DNA of 64,000 nt, taken from assembly GCF_002211285.1 (NCBI RefSeq), contig NZ_LOKX01000035.1, positions 186,001 through 250,000 on the forward strand, written 5' to 3'. The notes under the pieces were generated by a model. It did not search any database. It was not told where the DNA came from and worked only from the letters and a program-made list of their open reading frames with translations. Position 1 is the stretch's first letter; each line of letters opens with the position of its first letter. Shown here piece after piece: positions 36,437-45,837 of the stretch. This DNA comes from Rhizobium sp. R635. GTDB taxonomy: Bacteria > Pseudomonadota > Alphaproteobacteria > Rhizobiales > Rhizobiaceae. The translations under genes were made by a program, and so were the position numbers.

Positions 36437-37510
36437 CTATAGCGCAACGCCGGTGCCACGATCAAAAATGTGCACCTGGTCGCTGGCGATGCTGGCCTCG
36501 AACACGGCACCGTAACGGGCGGGATATTCGCCGTCGACGATCGCCGTGACCTGCTGTCCGGCAAGATCGAAGACCACATGGGTCTGAGCGCCTGTCGGTT
36601 CCACCAGCATGGTTCGGCCGGCAAGCGGCGTGCCGCCCGATATGCCGGGAATCAGATGTTCGGGGCGCAGACCGATGGTGACGGCCTGGCCGGCCTTCAC
36701 CCGGCGATCGGGCGCGATGCGGATCGCCGTGCCGTCTTCGAGGCGGGCGGCGGGCTCGCCGTTTTCGCCGTCCACCGTGCCCTCGAGCATGTTCATCGCC
36801 GGCGATCCGATGAAGGCGGCGACGAAGAGATTGGCCGGTTTCTTATAGAGTTCGAGCGGCGTACCCGCCTGCTCCACCCTGCCGTGATTGAGCACGACGA
36901 TACGGTCGGCGAGTGTCATCGCCTCAATCTGGTCGTGGGTGACATAGATCGAGGTCGTCCTGACCTTCTGGTGCAGCGTCTTGATTTCCGAACGCATCTG
37001 CACGCGGAGTTTCGCATCAAGGTTGGAGAGCGGCTCGTCGAACAGGAAGACGGCCGGGTTGCGGACGATAGCTCGGCCCATGGCAACGCGCTGGCGCTGG
37101 CCGCCGGAAAGCTGGGCCGGCTTGCGGTCGAGCAGCTTGGCGAGATCGAGCATGCGGGCGGCTTCAGCGACACGAGCCTCGATCTCCGGTTTGGCAACGC
37201 CGGCAAGCTTCAGATTGAAACCCATGTTTTCAGCCACCGTCATGTGCGGATAGAGCGCATAGGACTGGAAGACCATGGCGATGTTGCGCTCGCGCGGCGT
37301 CATGCCGTTGACGACGTTGCCGCCGATGGCAATCTCGCCGTCGGTGATCTCTTCGAGGCCGGCGATCATCCGCAGCAGGGTCGATTTTCCGCAGCCGGAC
37401 GGCCCGACGAGCGCGACGAAGTCGCCATCCTCGATATGAAGAGAGATGCCGTGGATGACGTCGACGGCGCCATAGGCCTTGCGAATATTGTTCAATTCAA
37501 CGGATGCCAT
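36437..37510 (-). CDS. Carbohydrate ABC transporter ATP-binding protein, UgpC/MsmK type
   Basis: 357 residues. Walker [10 protein letters not shown], signature [15 protein letters not shown], Walker [12 protein letters not shown], switch YVTHDQ, and TOBE region from about 240 ([15 protein letters not shown]). It follows the permease by 23 bases and is the last gene of the importer divergent from the ROK regulator. [15 protein letters not shown] with GGAGC upstream sets the start; a much longer frame overlaps the permease. Confidence 0.92.
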   Translation of the reverse strand: MASVELNNIRKAYGAVDVIHGISLHIEDGDFVALVGPSGCGKSTLLRMIAGLEEITDGEIAIGGNVVNGMTPRERNIAMVFQSYALYPHMTVAENMGFNLKLAGVAKPEIEARVAEAARMLDLAKLLDRKPAQLSGGQRQRVAMGRAIVRNPAVFLFDEPLSNLDAKLRVQMRSEIKTLHQKVRTTSIYVTHDQIEAMTLADRIVVLNHGRVEQAGTPLELYKKPANLFVAAFIGSPAMNMLEGTVDGENGEPAARLEDGTAIRIAPDRRVKAGQAVTIGLRPEHLIPGISGGTPLAGRTMLVEPTGAQTHVVFDLAGQQVTAIVDGEYPARYGAVFEASIASDQVHIFDRGTGVAL

Positions 37511-37533
37511 GATTGCAGCTCCAACGGTTCGGC

Positions 37534-38382
37534 TCAGGATTTCACGGCACCGGCGGTCAATCCGGCGATGATGTGTCTCTGGGCGACGAAGAAGACGATG
37601 ATGGTCGGAAGGATGGTCAGCGTGATGAAGGCCAGCACCAGTTGCCATTCCGTGCCATATTCGCCGCGATAGACCATGATGCCGAGCGGCCAGGGATATT
37701 TGGATTCCGAGTTCAGCATGATCAGCGGCAGGATGTAGCTGTTCCAGCTGCCGACGAAGGAGATGATGCTGACCGTTGCGACGATCGGTCGGGAGAGCGG
37801 CAACGAGATATGCCAGAAGAACCTCATATAACCGCAGCCGTCGACGAATGCCGCCTGAAACAATTCTTCCGGAAGGTTGCGGAAATAGTTCCTGAACAAA
37901 AGAATGCTCATGCCGAGGCCGAAGGCCACCTGCGGCAGCACCACGCCCCAATAGGTATTGAGCAGGCCGAGATCGCGGATGCGGATGAAGAGCGGCAGGA
38001 TCGCGGTCGCCGCCGGAAACATCAGCCCGAGCAGGAAATAGTTGAGCAGGAAGGACGAGCCGAAGAAGCGGACATGGGCAAAAGCGAAGGCCGCCATCGA
38101 CGAGACGATCAGCGTCAGCAGCACGGTCAGCGCTGCGATGACAAGCGAATTGCCGATCTGCAGCCAGTAGCGCTCACCGAAGAGAATGTCGGTGTAGTTC
38201 GCCCATTGCCATTCCGTCGGCAGGCCGAAGGGGTTGGTGCGCAGGTCGCCCAGGGTCTTGAAGCCGCCGAGCGCCGTCGTCAGCAGCGGCACCAGCACGA
38301 TCGCCGCGATCAGGCTCAGCGACACGTAGAGATAGATACGTGTCGACGTGCGCATGCGGATGGAAGAGCTCATATCAGTCAT
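37534..38382 (-). CDS. Carbohydrate ABC transporter permease, MalG type
   Basis: 282 residues, six membrane helices, the usual length. The EAA loop is LPEELFQAAFVDGCGYMRFF near residue 165, and AFITLTILPTIIVFFVAQRH precedes the end. The start overlaps the partner permease gene by 8 bases. Confidence 0.92.
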   Translation of the reverse strand: MTDMSSSIRMRTSTRIYLYVSLSLIAAIVLVPLLTTALGGFKTLGDLRTNPFGLPTEWQWANYTDILFGERYWLQIGNSLVIAALTVLLTLIVSSMAAFAFAHVRFFGSSFLLNYFLLGLMFPAATAILPLFIRIRDLGLLNTYWGVVLPQVAFGLGMSILLFRNYFRNLPEELFQAAFVDGCGYMRFFWHISLPLSRPIVATVSIISFVGSWNSYILPLIMLNSESKYPWPLGIMVYRGEYGTEWQLVLAFITLTILPTIIVFFVAQRHIIAGLTAGAVKS

Positions 38383-39313
38383 GGCGCATGAAAATCCTTT
38401 TGTAACCGAAGGCGAGCGTCACGCAGATGATGAACAGCACGACGCCGACGGCGCTGCCCAAGCCCACCTGCATGCGCATGACGCCGTAGGTGTAGAGGAA
38501 GGTGACCATCGTCTGTGTCGAGTTTGACGGCCCGCCGCCGGTCAGCGGCATGATCATGTCGAAGAGCTGCAGCGAACCGACGACGGCAAAGAAGATCGAA
38601 AGGCGCAGGGTGGAGCCGAGCAGCGGCAGCGTGACATAACGGAACTTTTGCCAGCCGGTGGCGCCGTCGATCTCGGCCGCCTCCAGCACGCTCTTATCGA
38701 CCGATTGCAGGCCGGCGATGAACAGCATCATGTGAAAGCCGAAATATTTCCAGACGATGACCCCGAGCACGGCATAGATCGCCACGTCTTTGTCGGCGAG
38801 CACGTAAGGGTTGGCGAAGCCGAAGAAGTTGGAAATGGCGGCAAACAGGCCGTAGTCGCCATCATAGACGAAGCGCCAGATGAGGCCTGCGGCAACATCC
38901 GCCAGTACATAGGGCAGGAAGAAGATCAGGCGGTAGCCGACGACGCCGGGAATGCGGTGGGCCAGCATGGTGGCAAGCCAGATGGCAAGCGGCACCTGGA
39001 TACAGATCGAGATGACGATGATCAGGCCGTTATTGACCAGCGCCTGGGTGAAAGCCGCGTTGCGGAACAGAACCTGGAAATTGCGGAGCGCGATGAACTC
39101 GGTCGGCGTGCCGTAGCCGTTCCACTTGTAAAGGCTGTACCAGGCCGCCTCGCCCATCGGCATGATGACGAAGAGCGTGAAGAGCAGCAGCGCCGGTGGC
39201 AGAAAGAGCAGCAGCACCGTCAGCCGGTCGTGGGCGACCGAACTCTTCCGGTTTGCGGCTCGTCTTGCCGGCCTTGCGGCGCTCGGTGTCGAGAGGACTG
39301 AGATATTGGCCAT
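38375..39313 (-). CDS. Carbohydrate ABC transporter permease, MalF type
   Basis: 312 residues. A basic cytoplasmic N-terminus (ARPARRAANRKSS) precedes six helices. The EAA loop reads VDKSVLEAAEIDGATGWQKF near residue 205, followed by MPLTGGGPSNSTQTM. It lies 83 bases downstream of the binding-protein gene. Confidence 0.92.
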   Translation of the reverse strand: MANISVLSTPSAARPARRAANRKSSVAHDRLTVLLLFLPPALLLFTLFVIMPMGEAAWYSLYKWNGYGTPTEFIALRNFQVLFRNAAFTQALVNNGLIIVISICIQVPLAIWLATMLAHRIPGVVGYRLIFFLPYVLADVAAGLIWRFVYDGDYGLFAAISNFFGFANPYVLADKDVAIYAVLGVIVWKYFGFHMMLFIAGLQSVDKSVLEAAEIDGATGWQKFRYVTLPLLGSTLRLSIFFAVVGSLQLFDMIMPLTGGGPSNSTQTMVTFLYTYGVMRMQVGLGSAVGVVLFIICVTLAFGYKRIFMRHD

Positions 39314-39396
39314 GGTTCCTGCTTTCGCATCTCGTCGGCAGCGATGCCGGCGCTCCGTTTTTAACAGGAGCGCCGGGAGGGCTCTGCGGGCGCTGG

Positions 39397-40701
39397 TTAT
39401 TGTTCCAGTTCGAAAGCGTCCTGGATCATCTGGGCGCCGTCCTTGGAGTTCATCTGTCCGGAGACGATTTCCACCGAGACGTCGTTGACGACACGGCCGA
39501 CGGCCGCACCGAGATCCTGGTCGAAGAAGTTCTGATGCCAGGTCGAACCCGCAAGCTGCTTGGCCGATTCGGCCAGCAGCGGGTTGACGACGCCATCATC
39601 GGCGCCGACGGCAACCGGCAGGAGCATGCCTGATTTGGCCATCGCCCGCTCGTTGTCCGCATTCGTCAGGAAAGCGAGGAAATCGATCGCTTCCTTGGAG
39701 GCCTTCTTGGTGACGGCCCAGCCGTTCAGACCGCCGAGCGTATCGGTCGGTTTGCCGGCGCCGCCTTCGACCGTCGGGAAGACGAAACGGCCGATATTGT
39801 CGGGTGCAAGGCCCTTGCCGTCGCCGGCATTCTTGCGCTGGTTGGCCTCGGTCGCTTCAAAGCCGAGGATCATCGCCGCCTTGCCGTCACCGAAGACACC
39901 AAGCGTCTGCGGCCAGGTTGCGCCGAGATAACCGGGCTGGAAAGGTTCGAGCTTGCCGAGCTCGGCGAGATCATCGCCGGCCTTGACGATTGCCGGATCG
40001 AGGAAGCCTTCGCCCTCGCCCTTCTTGGCGGCTTCGAAGACCTTCTGGCCGCCCTCACGCATGACGAGATAGCTCCAGTAGAAGTGGATCGGCCATTTCT
40101 CGCCGCCACCGCCGGCAATCGGCACGATGCCGGCAGCCTTGATCTTCTTCACCGCTTCGAGAAAATCGGTCCAGGTTTTGATATCCTCAGCCTTGACGCC
40201 GGCCTTGGCAAACAGCGCCTTGTTGTAGAAGAAGCTGACCAGACCGACCTTATAGGGGATCGCCCAGGTCTTGCCGTCGAAGGTCAGACCGTCGATCGAA
40301 GCCGGGGTGTAGGCCTTGCGCAATTTTCCGCCGTCCGCATCGAGGGCTGCCGTCACATCCTGCAGCGCGCCGGTCTCGGACTGCTGCTTCAGGACGCCGC
40401 CGCCCCAGCTGAAAAAGAAATCCGGCACATCATCGGACTGCAGCAAGGTCGGAAGCTTGGCCTTGAAGGCCTCGTTTTCGAGGAACTGCATCTGGATGTC
40501 GACATCGGGATGCTGAGCCTCGTATTTCTTGACGATATCCTCCCAGGCCGCGACGTTTTTCGGATCGAGTTCGAGATGCAGCCACTTGACCACCGTCGTC
40601 GCCGAGGCAGCACCTGCCCCTGCCAACAACATGCCGGCTGCCGCGGCCATGGATACGATGCGCCTGCCGCCGAAAGCGGCGTTCTTCAGCATAAAATTCA
40701 T
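39397..40701 (-). CDS. Carbohydrate ABC transporter substrate-binding protein
   Basis: 434 residues, family 1 solute-binding protein. The signal peptide ends near ASA-TTVVKWLHLE. KYEAQHPDVDIQMQFLENEA, LLQSDDVPDFFFSWGGG and a late GGLNGWAVTKKASKEAIDFL are typical. GGGAGGAAAATC before the ATG fixes the start. First gene of the importer, divergent from a ROK regulator and a ThuA/dehydrogenase pair, so the ligand may be a disaccharide or glycoside (inference). Confidence 0.92.
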   Translation of the reverse strand: MNFMLKNAAFGGRRIVSMAAAAGMLLAGAGAASATTVVKWLHLELDPKNVAAWEDIVKKYEAQHPDVDIQMQFLENEAFKAKLPTLLQSDDVPDFFFSWGGGVLKQQSETGALQDVTAALDADGGKLRKAYTPASIDGLTFDGKTWAIPYKVGLVSFFYNKALFAKAGVKAEDIKTWTDFLEAVKKIKAAGIVPIAGGGGEKWPIHFYWSYLVMREGGQKVFEAAKKGEGEGFLDPAIVKAGDDLAELGKLEPFQPGYLGATWPQTLGVFGDGKAAMILGFEATEANQRKNAGDGKGLAPDNIGRFVFPTVEGGAGKPTDTLGGLNGWAVTKKASKEAIDFLAFLTNADNERAMAKSGMLLPVAVGADDGVVNPLLAESAKQLAGSTWHQNFFDQDLGAAVGRVVNDVSVEIVSGQMNSKDGAQMIQDAFELEQ

Positions 40702-40809
40702 GATTTTCCTCCCAGGGGACCTATCCTCACAATTTTTCCCCTATGCGGAATAATTCAGCGGAGCTTGCGTCGGATGTCAACCCAATCGCCTCTATTTTTA
40801 CCAAATGCG

Positions 40810-40856
40810 CTTGACAGGCCCGCGTAATTGCCTGCTATTTATTTCGTAACCCGTTA
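40810..40856 (+). promoter_or_regulatory. Possible promoter and TAAC-GTTA dyad before the ROK gene
   Basis: CTTGACA at 40810-40816 resembles the rhizobial -35 box; CTATTT at 40835-40840 is a possible -10, with a spacer slightly too long. TAAC-CC-GTTA at 40847-40856 is a short dyad just downstream, a possible operator. Confidence 0.35.
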
Positions 40857-40900
40857 AAAATATTGGCTTCCGCCCAACGAACAATGCCGGCTAGTTTTTC

Positions 40901-42100
40901 ATGAAGACCGCAGATCCAGAATTGATGCGCGCGATCAATCGCTTGAACGTGCTCGATACTATCAGGCGTCATGGTCCGATCTCGCGCATCGAGATCAGCG
41001 AACGGACTGAACTCTCGACGACAACCGTCTCCGCCATCACTGCCTCGCTGCTCGATGACGGGCTGATCCTGCCGCGCCATGAAGGCGATATCCGCAATGA
41101 GGCCGTGCGTGGCAGGCCGCGCGTGGCGCTGGAGCTCAATCCCGATGCCGCCCGCGTCGTCGGCGGCAAGATCGCCGCCAACCGGATGGTGTTCGTCGTC
41201 ACCAATTTCCGCGGCGACGTGCTGTCGAAGCTCGCTTTGCCGATCCGCATCGACCGGCAGCCGATCGGCGTCATCGCCGATCTGGTCGAGGACGGGGTCC
41301 GGCGCTGCGTCGTCGATGCCGGGCTGTCGCTGGACGATGTCGACAGCATCTGCCTCGGCTTCCCCGGCGTCGTCGAGCATCGCACCGGCTACATCAGAAG
41401 CAGCCCCATCTTTCGCGACACCAATGTCGATTTCGCCGCCGAAATGTCGACGCGGCTGTCGACACCGACCATCGTCGAGAGCGACGCCCATGCCATCACG
41501 CTCGGCCATCACTGGTTCGGAAAGGCCCGCGATCTCGAGGATATGGTATTAATTTCGCTGGAACAGACGCTGGGGCTCGGCGTGTTGCACGGCAACCGCC
41601 TGTTCCGCGGCGCCGGCGGCCTCAGCCACAATCTCGGCGATCTCGTGCTCGGGATGGGACCGAACGGCATTGTGCGGCTTTTCAGCCAGGCCGGCGAAAG
41701 CGCGATCCTCGGCGAACAGCAGGCCGACGGGCGTTTTGCCGAAGCGATCCGTCTCGGGCGCGGCATGACCCACGCCCAGGCGCTGATCAAGGCCGATGAC
41801 GACCGGTTGATCGGCGCCGCCATCCGCGCCGGCGAAGCAGTCGGATTGACCATCGCCAACATCGTCACGCTGTTTGCGCCGCCCCGCGTCATTCTGGTCG
41901 GCTCCAGCCTGGCGCTCGGCGAACCCTTTTTGAACAGCCTGCGCGATGCCTATGCGCTCGCCATCCCACCGTCGCTGAAAGGCGTCAGCGAACTCGTCTT
42001 CGACGATTCGAGCGACGATTTCTGGGCGCAAGGTGCGGCTGCGGTGGCGCTCTACGAACTCTACGAATCGCCCTGGAGCACCACGGGGCCTGCGCTCTGA
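40901..42100 (+). CDS. ROK family transcriptional regulator
   Basis: 399 residues. An N-terminal helix-turn-helix at about 18-60 (GPISRIEISERTELSTTTVS) is joined to a ROK sugar-kinase-like domain. The usual cysteine-rich zinc site C-x-C-G-x2-G-C is missing; the region reads GAGGLSHNLGDLVLGMGPNG. Loss of the zinc site and of kinase residues suggests a pure sensor or repressor. It is divergent from the importer and precedes the dehydrogenase and ThuA genes, which it likely controls. Confidence 0.9.
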   Translation: MKTADPELMRAINRLNVLDTIRRHGPISRIEISERTELSTTTVSAITASLLDDGLILPRHEGDIRNEAVRGRPRVALELNPDAARVVGGKIAANRMVFVVTNFRGDVLSKLALPIRIDRQPIGVIADLVEDGVRRCVVDAGLSLDDVDSICLGFPGVVEHRTGYIRSSPIFRDTNVDFAAEMSTRLSTPTIVESDAHAITLGHHWFGKARDLEDMVLISLEQTLGLGVLHGNRLFRGAGGLSHNLGDLVLGMGPNGIVRLFSQAGESAILGEQQADGRFAEAIRLGRGMTHAQALIKADDDRLIGAAIRAGEAVGLTIANIVTLFAPPRVILVGSSLALGEPFLNSLRDAYALAIPPSLKGVSELVFDDSSDDFWAQGAAAVALYELYESPWSTTGPAL

Positions 42101-42133
42101 CGGGCGACACAATCTAGATCAATGGAGGAATTC

Positions 42134-43234
42134 ATGGACAAGGTCGGTATCGGCATCATCGGATGCGGCAATATTTCGGGCGCCTATCTCACGGCGATGG
42201 CATCCTTCCCCATCCTCGACATCCGCGGCGTCGCCGATCTCAACCGGGACCTCGCAGAAGCGAAAGCTGCCGAATTCAACGTGCCCGCCAGATCAGTCGA
42301 GGAGCTTTTCGCCGATCCCAAGGTCGAGATCATCGTCAACCTGACCATCCCGAAGGCCCATGTCGCCGTGGCGATGCAGGCACTCGATGCCGGCAAGCAC
42401 ACTTACTCCGAAAAGCCGCTCGGGATTAATTTCGCAGAAGGGAAAAAATTGGCGGAGGCCGCCAGGGCGAGAAATCTGCGCATCGGCGCAGCTCCCGATA
42501 CCTTTCTCGGCGGCGGCCACCAGACGGCCCGCACCTTGATCGATCAGGGCGTCATCGGCCAGCCGGTCGGCGGTTCAGCGACCTTCATGTGCCCGGGCCA
42601 TGAACGCTGGCATCCGAACCCCGCCTTCTATTACGAAGTCGGCGGCGGGCCGATGCTCGACATGGGTCCCTATTACATCACCGATCTCGTCAATCTTCTC
42701 GGGCCCGTTGCGCAGGTTGCAGGCTTTGCGACGACGCCGCGGGCCGAACGACTCATTACCAGCGAGCCGCGCAACGGTGAGCGCATCCCCGTGCATGTGC
42801 CGACCCATGTCGCCGGCATGATGGCTTTTGCCAACGGCGCCGTCGTCCAGATCGTCATGAGCTTCGATGTCGCCGGCCACAAGCATGTGCCGCTCGAGGT
42901 CTACGGAACCGAAGGCACGCTTATTGTCCCCGACCCCAACAAATTCGCCGGCCCCGTCGAATATCTGAAGAAGGGCGGCGCCTTCGAGGACCAGCCGGTC
43001 ATCGCGCCCTATGCCGAGGGCAACTTCCGCTCTCTCGGCGTCGCCGACATGGCGCATGCGATCCGCTCGAACCGGCCGCATCGCGCCAACGGCGATCTGG
43101 CGCTGCATGTGCTCGAAGTCATGGAAGCCTTCCATACCGCGTCCGAGACCGGCCGGACGGTCACGATCACCACGGCAACGGAGCGCCCTGCCCCCTTGTC
43201 CCAATCCATCGTCGACGGACGGCTGGCGAAATAG
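42134..43234 (+). CDS. Gfo/Idh/MocA family NAD(P)-dependent sugar dehydrogenase
   Basis: 366 residues. Rossmann motif GIGIIGCGNISGAYL at residues 4-18; the EKP motif, YSEKPLGINFAEGKKLAE, at about 93-110; and GGPMLDMGPYYITDLVNLLG in the C-terminal half, where D and H/Y residues of the family catalyse hydride transfer. GGAGGAATTC directly before the ATG at 42134 sets the start, against an ATG four codons earlier. Paired with the ThuA-domain gene it resembles ThuB, which with ThuA handles 3-keto-disaccharides in related bacteria. Confidence 0.9.
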   Translation: MDKVGIGIIGCGNISGAYLTAMASFPILDIRGVADLNRDLAEAKAAEFNVPARSVEELFADPKVEIIVNLTIPKAHVAVAMQALDAGKHTYSEKPLGINFAEGKKLAEAARARNLRIGAAPDTFLGGGHQTARTLIDQGVIGQPVGGSATFMCPGHERWHPNPAFYYEVGGGPMLDMGPYYITDLVNLLGPVAQVAGFATTPRAERLITSEPRNGERIPVHVPTHVAGMMAFANGAVVQIVMSFDVAGHKHVPLEVYGTEGTLIVPDPNKFAGPVEYLKKGGAFEDQPVIAPYAEGNFRSLGVADMAHAIRSNRPHRANGDLALHVLEVMEAFHTASETGRTVTITTATERPAPLSQSIVDGRLAK

Positions 43235-43251
43235 TTTCAGGAGGAAAGAGA

Positions 43252-43893
43252 ATGCGTGAAGCACTGATCGTCTGGGGTGGCTGGAGCGGCCATGAGCCGC
43301 AGGAATGCGCCGAAATCATCAAGACCATGCTCGAGGAAGACGGCTTCAAGGTCTATCTCGAACACGGCACCGAGGCGCTTGCCGACCCTTCCGTCCACGA
43401 TCTCAGCCTCGTCGTGCCGATCATGACGATGTCGAAGATCGAAAAGGAGGAGGTCAAGAACCTCGCTGCGGCGATCGAAAGCGGTGTCGGCATCGCTGGC
43501 TATCACGGTGGCGCAGGCGATGCCTTCCGCGACTCCGTCGACTACCAGTTCATCATCGGCGGCCAGTGGGTGGCCCACCCCGGCAACATCATCGACTACA
43601 CCGTCAACATCACCCGGCCCGACGATCCGCTGATGGAGGGGATTGCCGACTTCCCCTATACGTCAGAGCAATATTACATGCATGTCGATCCCTCGAACGA
43701 AGTGCTGGCGACGACCAAGTTCACCGGCGATCACGCCTACTGGATCGACGGCGTCGTCATGCCCGTGGTCTGGAAGCGCAAATACGGCAAGGGTCGCGTC
43801 TTCTACTCCTCGCTCGGCCATCAGGCCAAGGAATTCGACGTCCCCGAGATGAAGACCATATTCCGCCGCGGCGCCAATTGGGCGGCGCGGTGA
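43252..43893 (+). CDS. ThuA-domain protein (trehalose-utilisation type)
   Basis: 213 residues, class I glutamine-amidotransferase-like fold of the ThuA family. Recognisable stretches: [57 protein letters not shown], and [19 protein letters not shown] near the end. ThuA in Sinorhizobium is needed for trehalose and related disaccharide use. The gene follows the dehydrogenase by 17 bases with AGGAGGAAAG as ribosome site. Paralogues exist widely in rhizobia, so trehalose itself is not assured as substrate. Confidence 0.9.
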   Translation: MREALIVWGGWSGHEPQECAEIIKTMLEEDGFKVYLEHGTEALADPSVHDLSLVVPIMTMSKIEKEEVKNLAAAIESGVGIAGYHGGAGDAFRDSVDYQFIIGGQWVAHPGNIIDYTVNITRPDDPLMEGIADFPYTSEQYYMHVDPSNEVLATTKFTGDHAYWIDGVVMPVVWKRKYGKGRVFYSSLGHQAKEFDVPEMKTIFRRGANWAAR

Positions 43894-43915
43894 GACGAGG
43901 TTCAGAGGGTACTTA

Positions 43916-44068
43916 AAACCCCTCCCCACAAGGGGAAGGGCCTAAGATGCCGCACCGCCTCACATAGCCTCTACCGTACCGGTAGAACGGGAACCAGCAA
44001 GAAAAACCTGTCTTTTTGGTCACCGCCGGGAACCAGAGCTTAGCCCCTCCCCCTTGTGGGGAGGGGTT
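43916..44068. repeat. Long inverted repeat of a pyrimidine-rich rhizobial intergenic element
   Basis: AACCCCTCCCCACAAGGGG at about 43917-43935 is matched in inverse orientation by CCCCTTGTGGGGAGGGGTT near 44049-44068, with about 115 bases between the arms. Each arm is itself partly palindromic. Such arms recur between genes in Rhizobium genomes and could end both flanking convergent transcripts. Confidence 0.6.
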
Positions 44069-44090
44069 GGGGAGGGGTCTCTACGATGGC

Positions 44091-44570
44091 TCAGCGCAGA
44101 ATCAACGCCGTACCGTAAAGCCCCAGCGCAAACACCGTATGAGCCAACAGATTGAAACAGCGGACCTTGTTCGGTGTCGGATGCTTCGAAGCGGCCCAGC
44201 CGAGGCCAAGGCCCGGTTGCAGCAGGAACCACCCTGCCCCCACGGTGACGATGCCGAAGATCCAGGCGGGAAGAAATGTTGGGGCTAACAACCACGCCGA
44301 TCCCATGATGAGCGCAAAGATCACACCATAGAGAATGCCGACGACATAGTGGCTGATCCAGCCGAGCGCCAATTCACCAGCATAGGGCTCGGCGTCGGCG
44401 ATGCTCTCATGAAAAACCTTGCCGCGGCCGAGATGCCAGAACCAGCGGCCGACCGGTGCCCAATTGGGCGCCGGCTGGCCGAAAAACCGGTTGAGCACGA
44501 TCGCCCAGAGGTCCATGAGGATGGTTGCGCCGGCGCCGATCGCCAGACCACGCCATAGAATATCGAACAT
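44091..44570 (-). CDS. DUF2938 family membrane protein
   Basis: 159 residues with four hydrophobic segments (about 5-25, 68-92, 96-120, 137-157). GAGATILMDLWAIVLNRFFG, GRWFWHLGRGKVFHESIA and ALGWISHYVVGILYGVIF are recognisable for the DUF2938 family, whose function is unknown. It is convergent with the ThuA gene across a repeat. Confidence 0.8.
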   Translation of the reverse strand: MFDILWRGLAIGAGATILMDLWAIVLNRFFGQPAPNWAPVGRWFWHLGRGKVFHESIADAEPYAGELALGWISHYVVGILYGVIFALIMGSAWLLAPTFLPAWIFGIVTVGAGWFLLQPGLGLGWAASKHPTPNKVRCFNLLAHTVFALGLYGTALILR

Positions 44571-44791
44571 CGGGAATCACCGGAAAGCGTTAGGATGACG
44601 GAGGCATAGACAATCATTCCCAACGCACGGGCGCAATGGCCTCGGTGAATGCACTCGTCGTATATCAGGCTTCGGATGCTCTCCTCCTCACCCGCCTTGT
44701 CCATGCTGCCTTGGCATTGTCGTCGAGCCAGGCAAGCAAGGTTTCAACTTCCAAGCGTCATCGGGCCAAGCTCGGCTCTTTGCGCAAAGCA

Positions 44792-44962
44792 TCAGTTCAG
44801 CGCCAGCGGCAACTGAACCGGGCGCGGCAACGGCGGCAGCGGCCGGCTGAGTTCGACTTTTTTCTGCCATGCGGCACGTCGCAGCTGATCCCGCTCGCGC
44901 GCGGCGCGGGATGCTTCGACAAGGGCTAGGGCGTTGGCGATCACCTGTTCGGTATGCGTCAT
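44792..44962 (-). CDS. Small hypothetical protein, 56 residues
   Basis: The frame MTHTEQVIANALALVEASRA then ARERDQLRRAAWQKKVEL and a proline-rich tail PLPPLPRPVQLPLALN is preceded by GGAGATGATC, a good ribosome site. The first half should form one charged amphipathic helix. No family is recognised. The sequence before the start is AT-rich and promoter-like. Confidence 0.5.
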   Translation of the reverse strand: MTHTEQVIANALALVEASRAARERDQLRRAAWQKKVELSRPLPPLPRPVQLPLALN

Positions 44963-45082
44963 GATCATCTCCAATGTTCCTTTTTTGTTCTAACTTAGAA
45001 CTTTGGCCGAGGAAGTCAAGCGCCGGACAATCTTCTGTTCGAAAAAGCGGATCGAGCCGAGCTCGGAATCGAGGCGCGGTAT

Positions 45083-45388
45083 TCAGTCCGCGGCTTCTAT
45101 GACGGCGATGCCCGCCTCCTGGGCAGCTCCGACGAATGCCGCCCGCACGTCTTCAGGCCTGAGATCGCCGATGATCGCGTCAAGACATGCCTTTACGGCT
45201 TCGAGATATTCTTCGCCGTCGTCTACCGGCCAATCGTGGAGAAGCGTGCGCGCGGCGTCCCATACAGAGTTAATGACGGCATAATGACCTAGCCCCATTG
45301 AGGCCAAGCCGACCGGTCGAAAATTTGCCGTCTGTCTCACTTTCCTACAGCTTTTCCTAGTTGCGGTGAGCTCATGGGTATCGTGCAA
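45083..45388 (-). CDS. DUF982 family protein
   Basis: Up to 101 residues. The DUF982 core is clear: FRPVGLASMGLGHYAVINS, VWDAARTLLHDWPVDDGEEY, EAVKACLDAIIGD and VRAAFVGAAQEAGIAVIE. The family is abundant in rhizobia, often in several copies, with no known function. The start is uncertain: ATG at 45388, or a GTG at 45340 closer to the domain edge. A second DUF982 gene lies at 46931-47215. Confidence 0.75.
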   Translation of the reverse strand: MHDTHELTATRKSCRKVRQTANFRPVGLASMGLGHYAVINSVWDAARTLLHDWPVDDGEEYLEAVKACLDAIIGDLRPEDVRAAFVGAAQEAGIAVIEAAD

Positions 45389-45837
45389 TTTGCATGCCGG
45401 ATGAGAGCCGAGTCAATCGCAGTCGAAGGGTCGAGTTTCAGAAGGTTGGCTTGCGCTGTCGATGGCAGCCATGTCTCCCAGGTCGCCATAGCCCTCACTT
45501 CGGCGGATTTATCGGAGCGTCGAAATGTTCTCGAACGCCTTAAATGTGCCCAGGGTTCCACCATCGACGAAGGCTTTTCGATTAAAAAACAGTCCTTCTC
45601 CCAGAAATTGCAGCAATCGCGTGTACAATCATGTATCTGCTTCCGATTTCCCTGCTCCACGATGTAAATTCACTGGCAGAGTGAAGAAACCTTTCGGTTC
45701 TTCCGGCAGCGGTTTATTGGTTGAAAGCATCGACTGGGTTTCAATTCTACTCCTCGACTGTGCCTGGTGTAGACGGAGCAGCCTTCAGAACGTACAATGC
45801 GGCATGTCCATATGATGCAGATCGGGAGGAGCGCGCG
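45389..45837. other. Gene-poor region between a DUF982 gene and the cyclase gene
   Basis: 449 bases. Short frames on both strands (45374-45667 plus, 45337-45660 minus) have cysteine- or arginine-rich compositions, no ribosome sites and no recognisable family. The last 60 bases are the likely cyclase promoter. Possibly decayed coding sequence, but nothing can be named. Confidence 0.5.
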
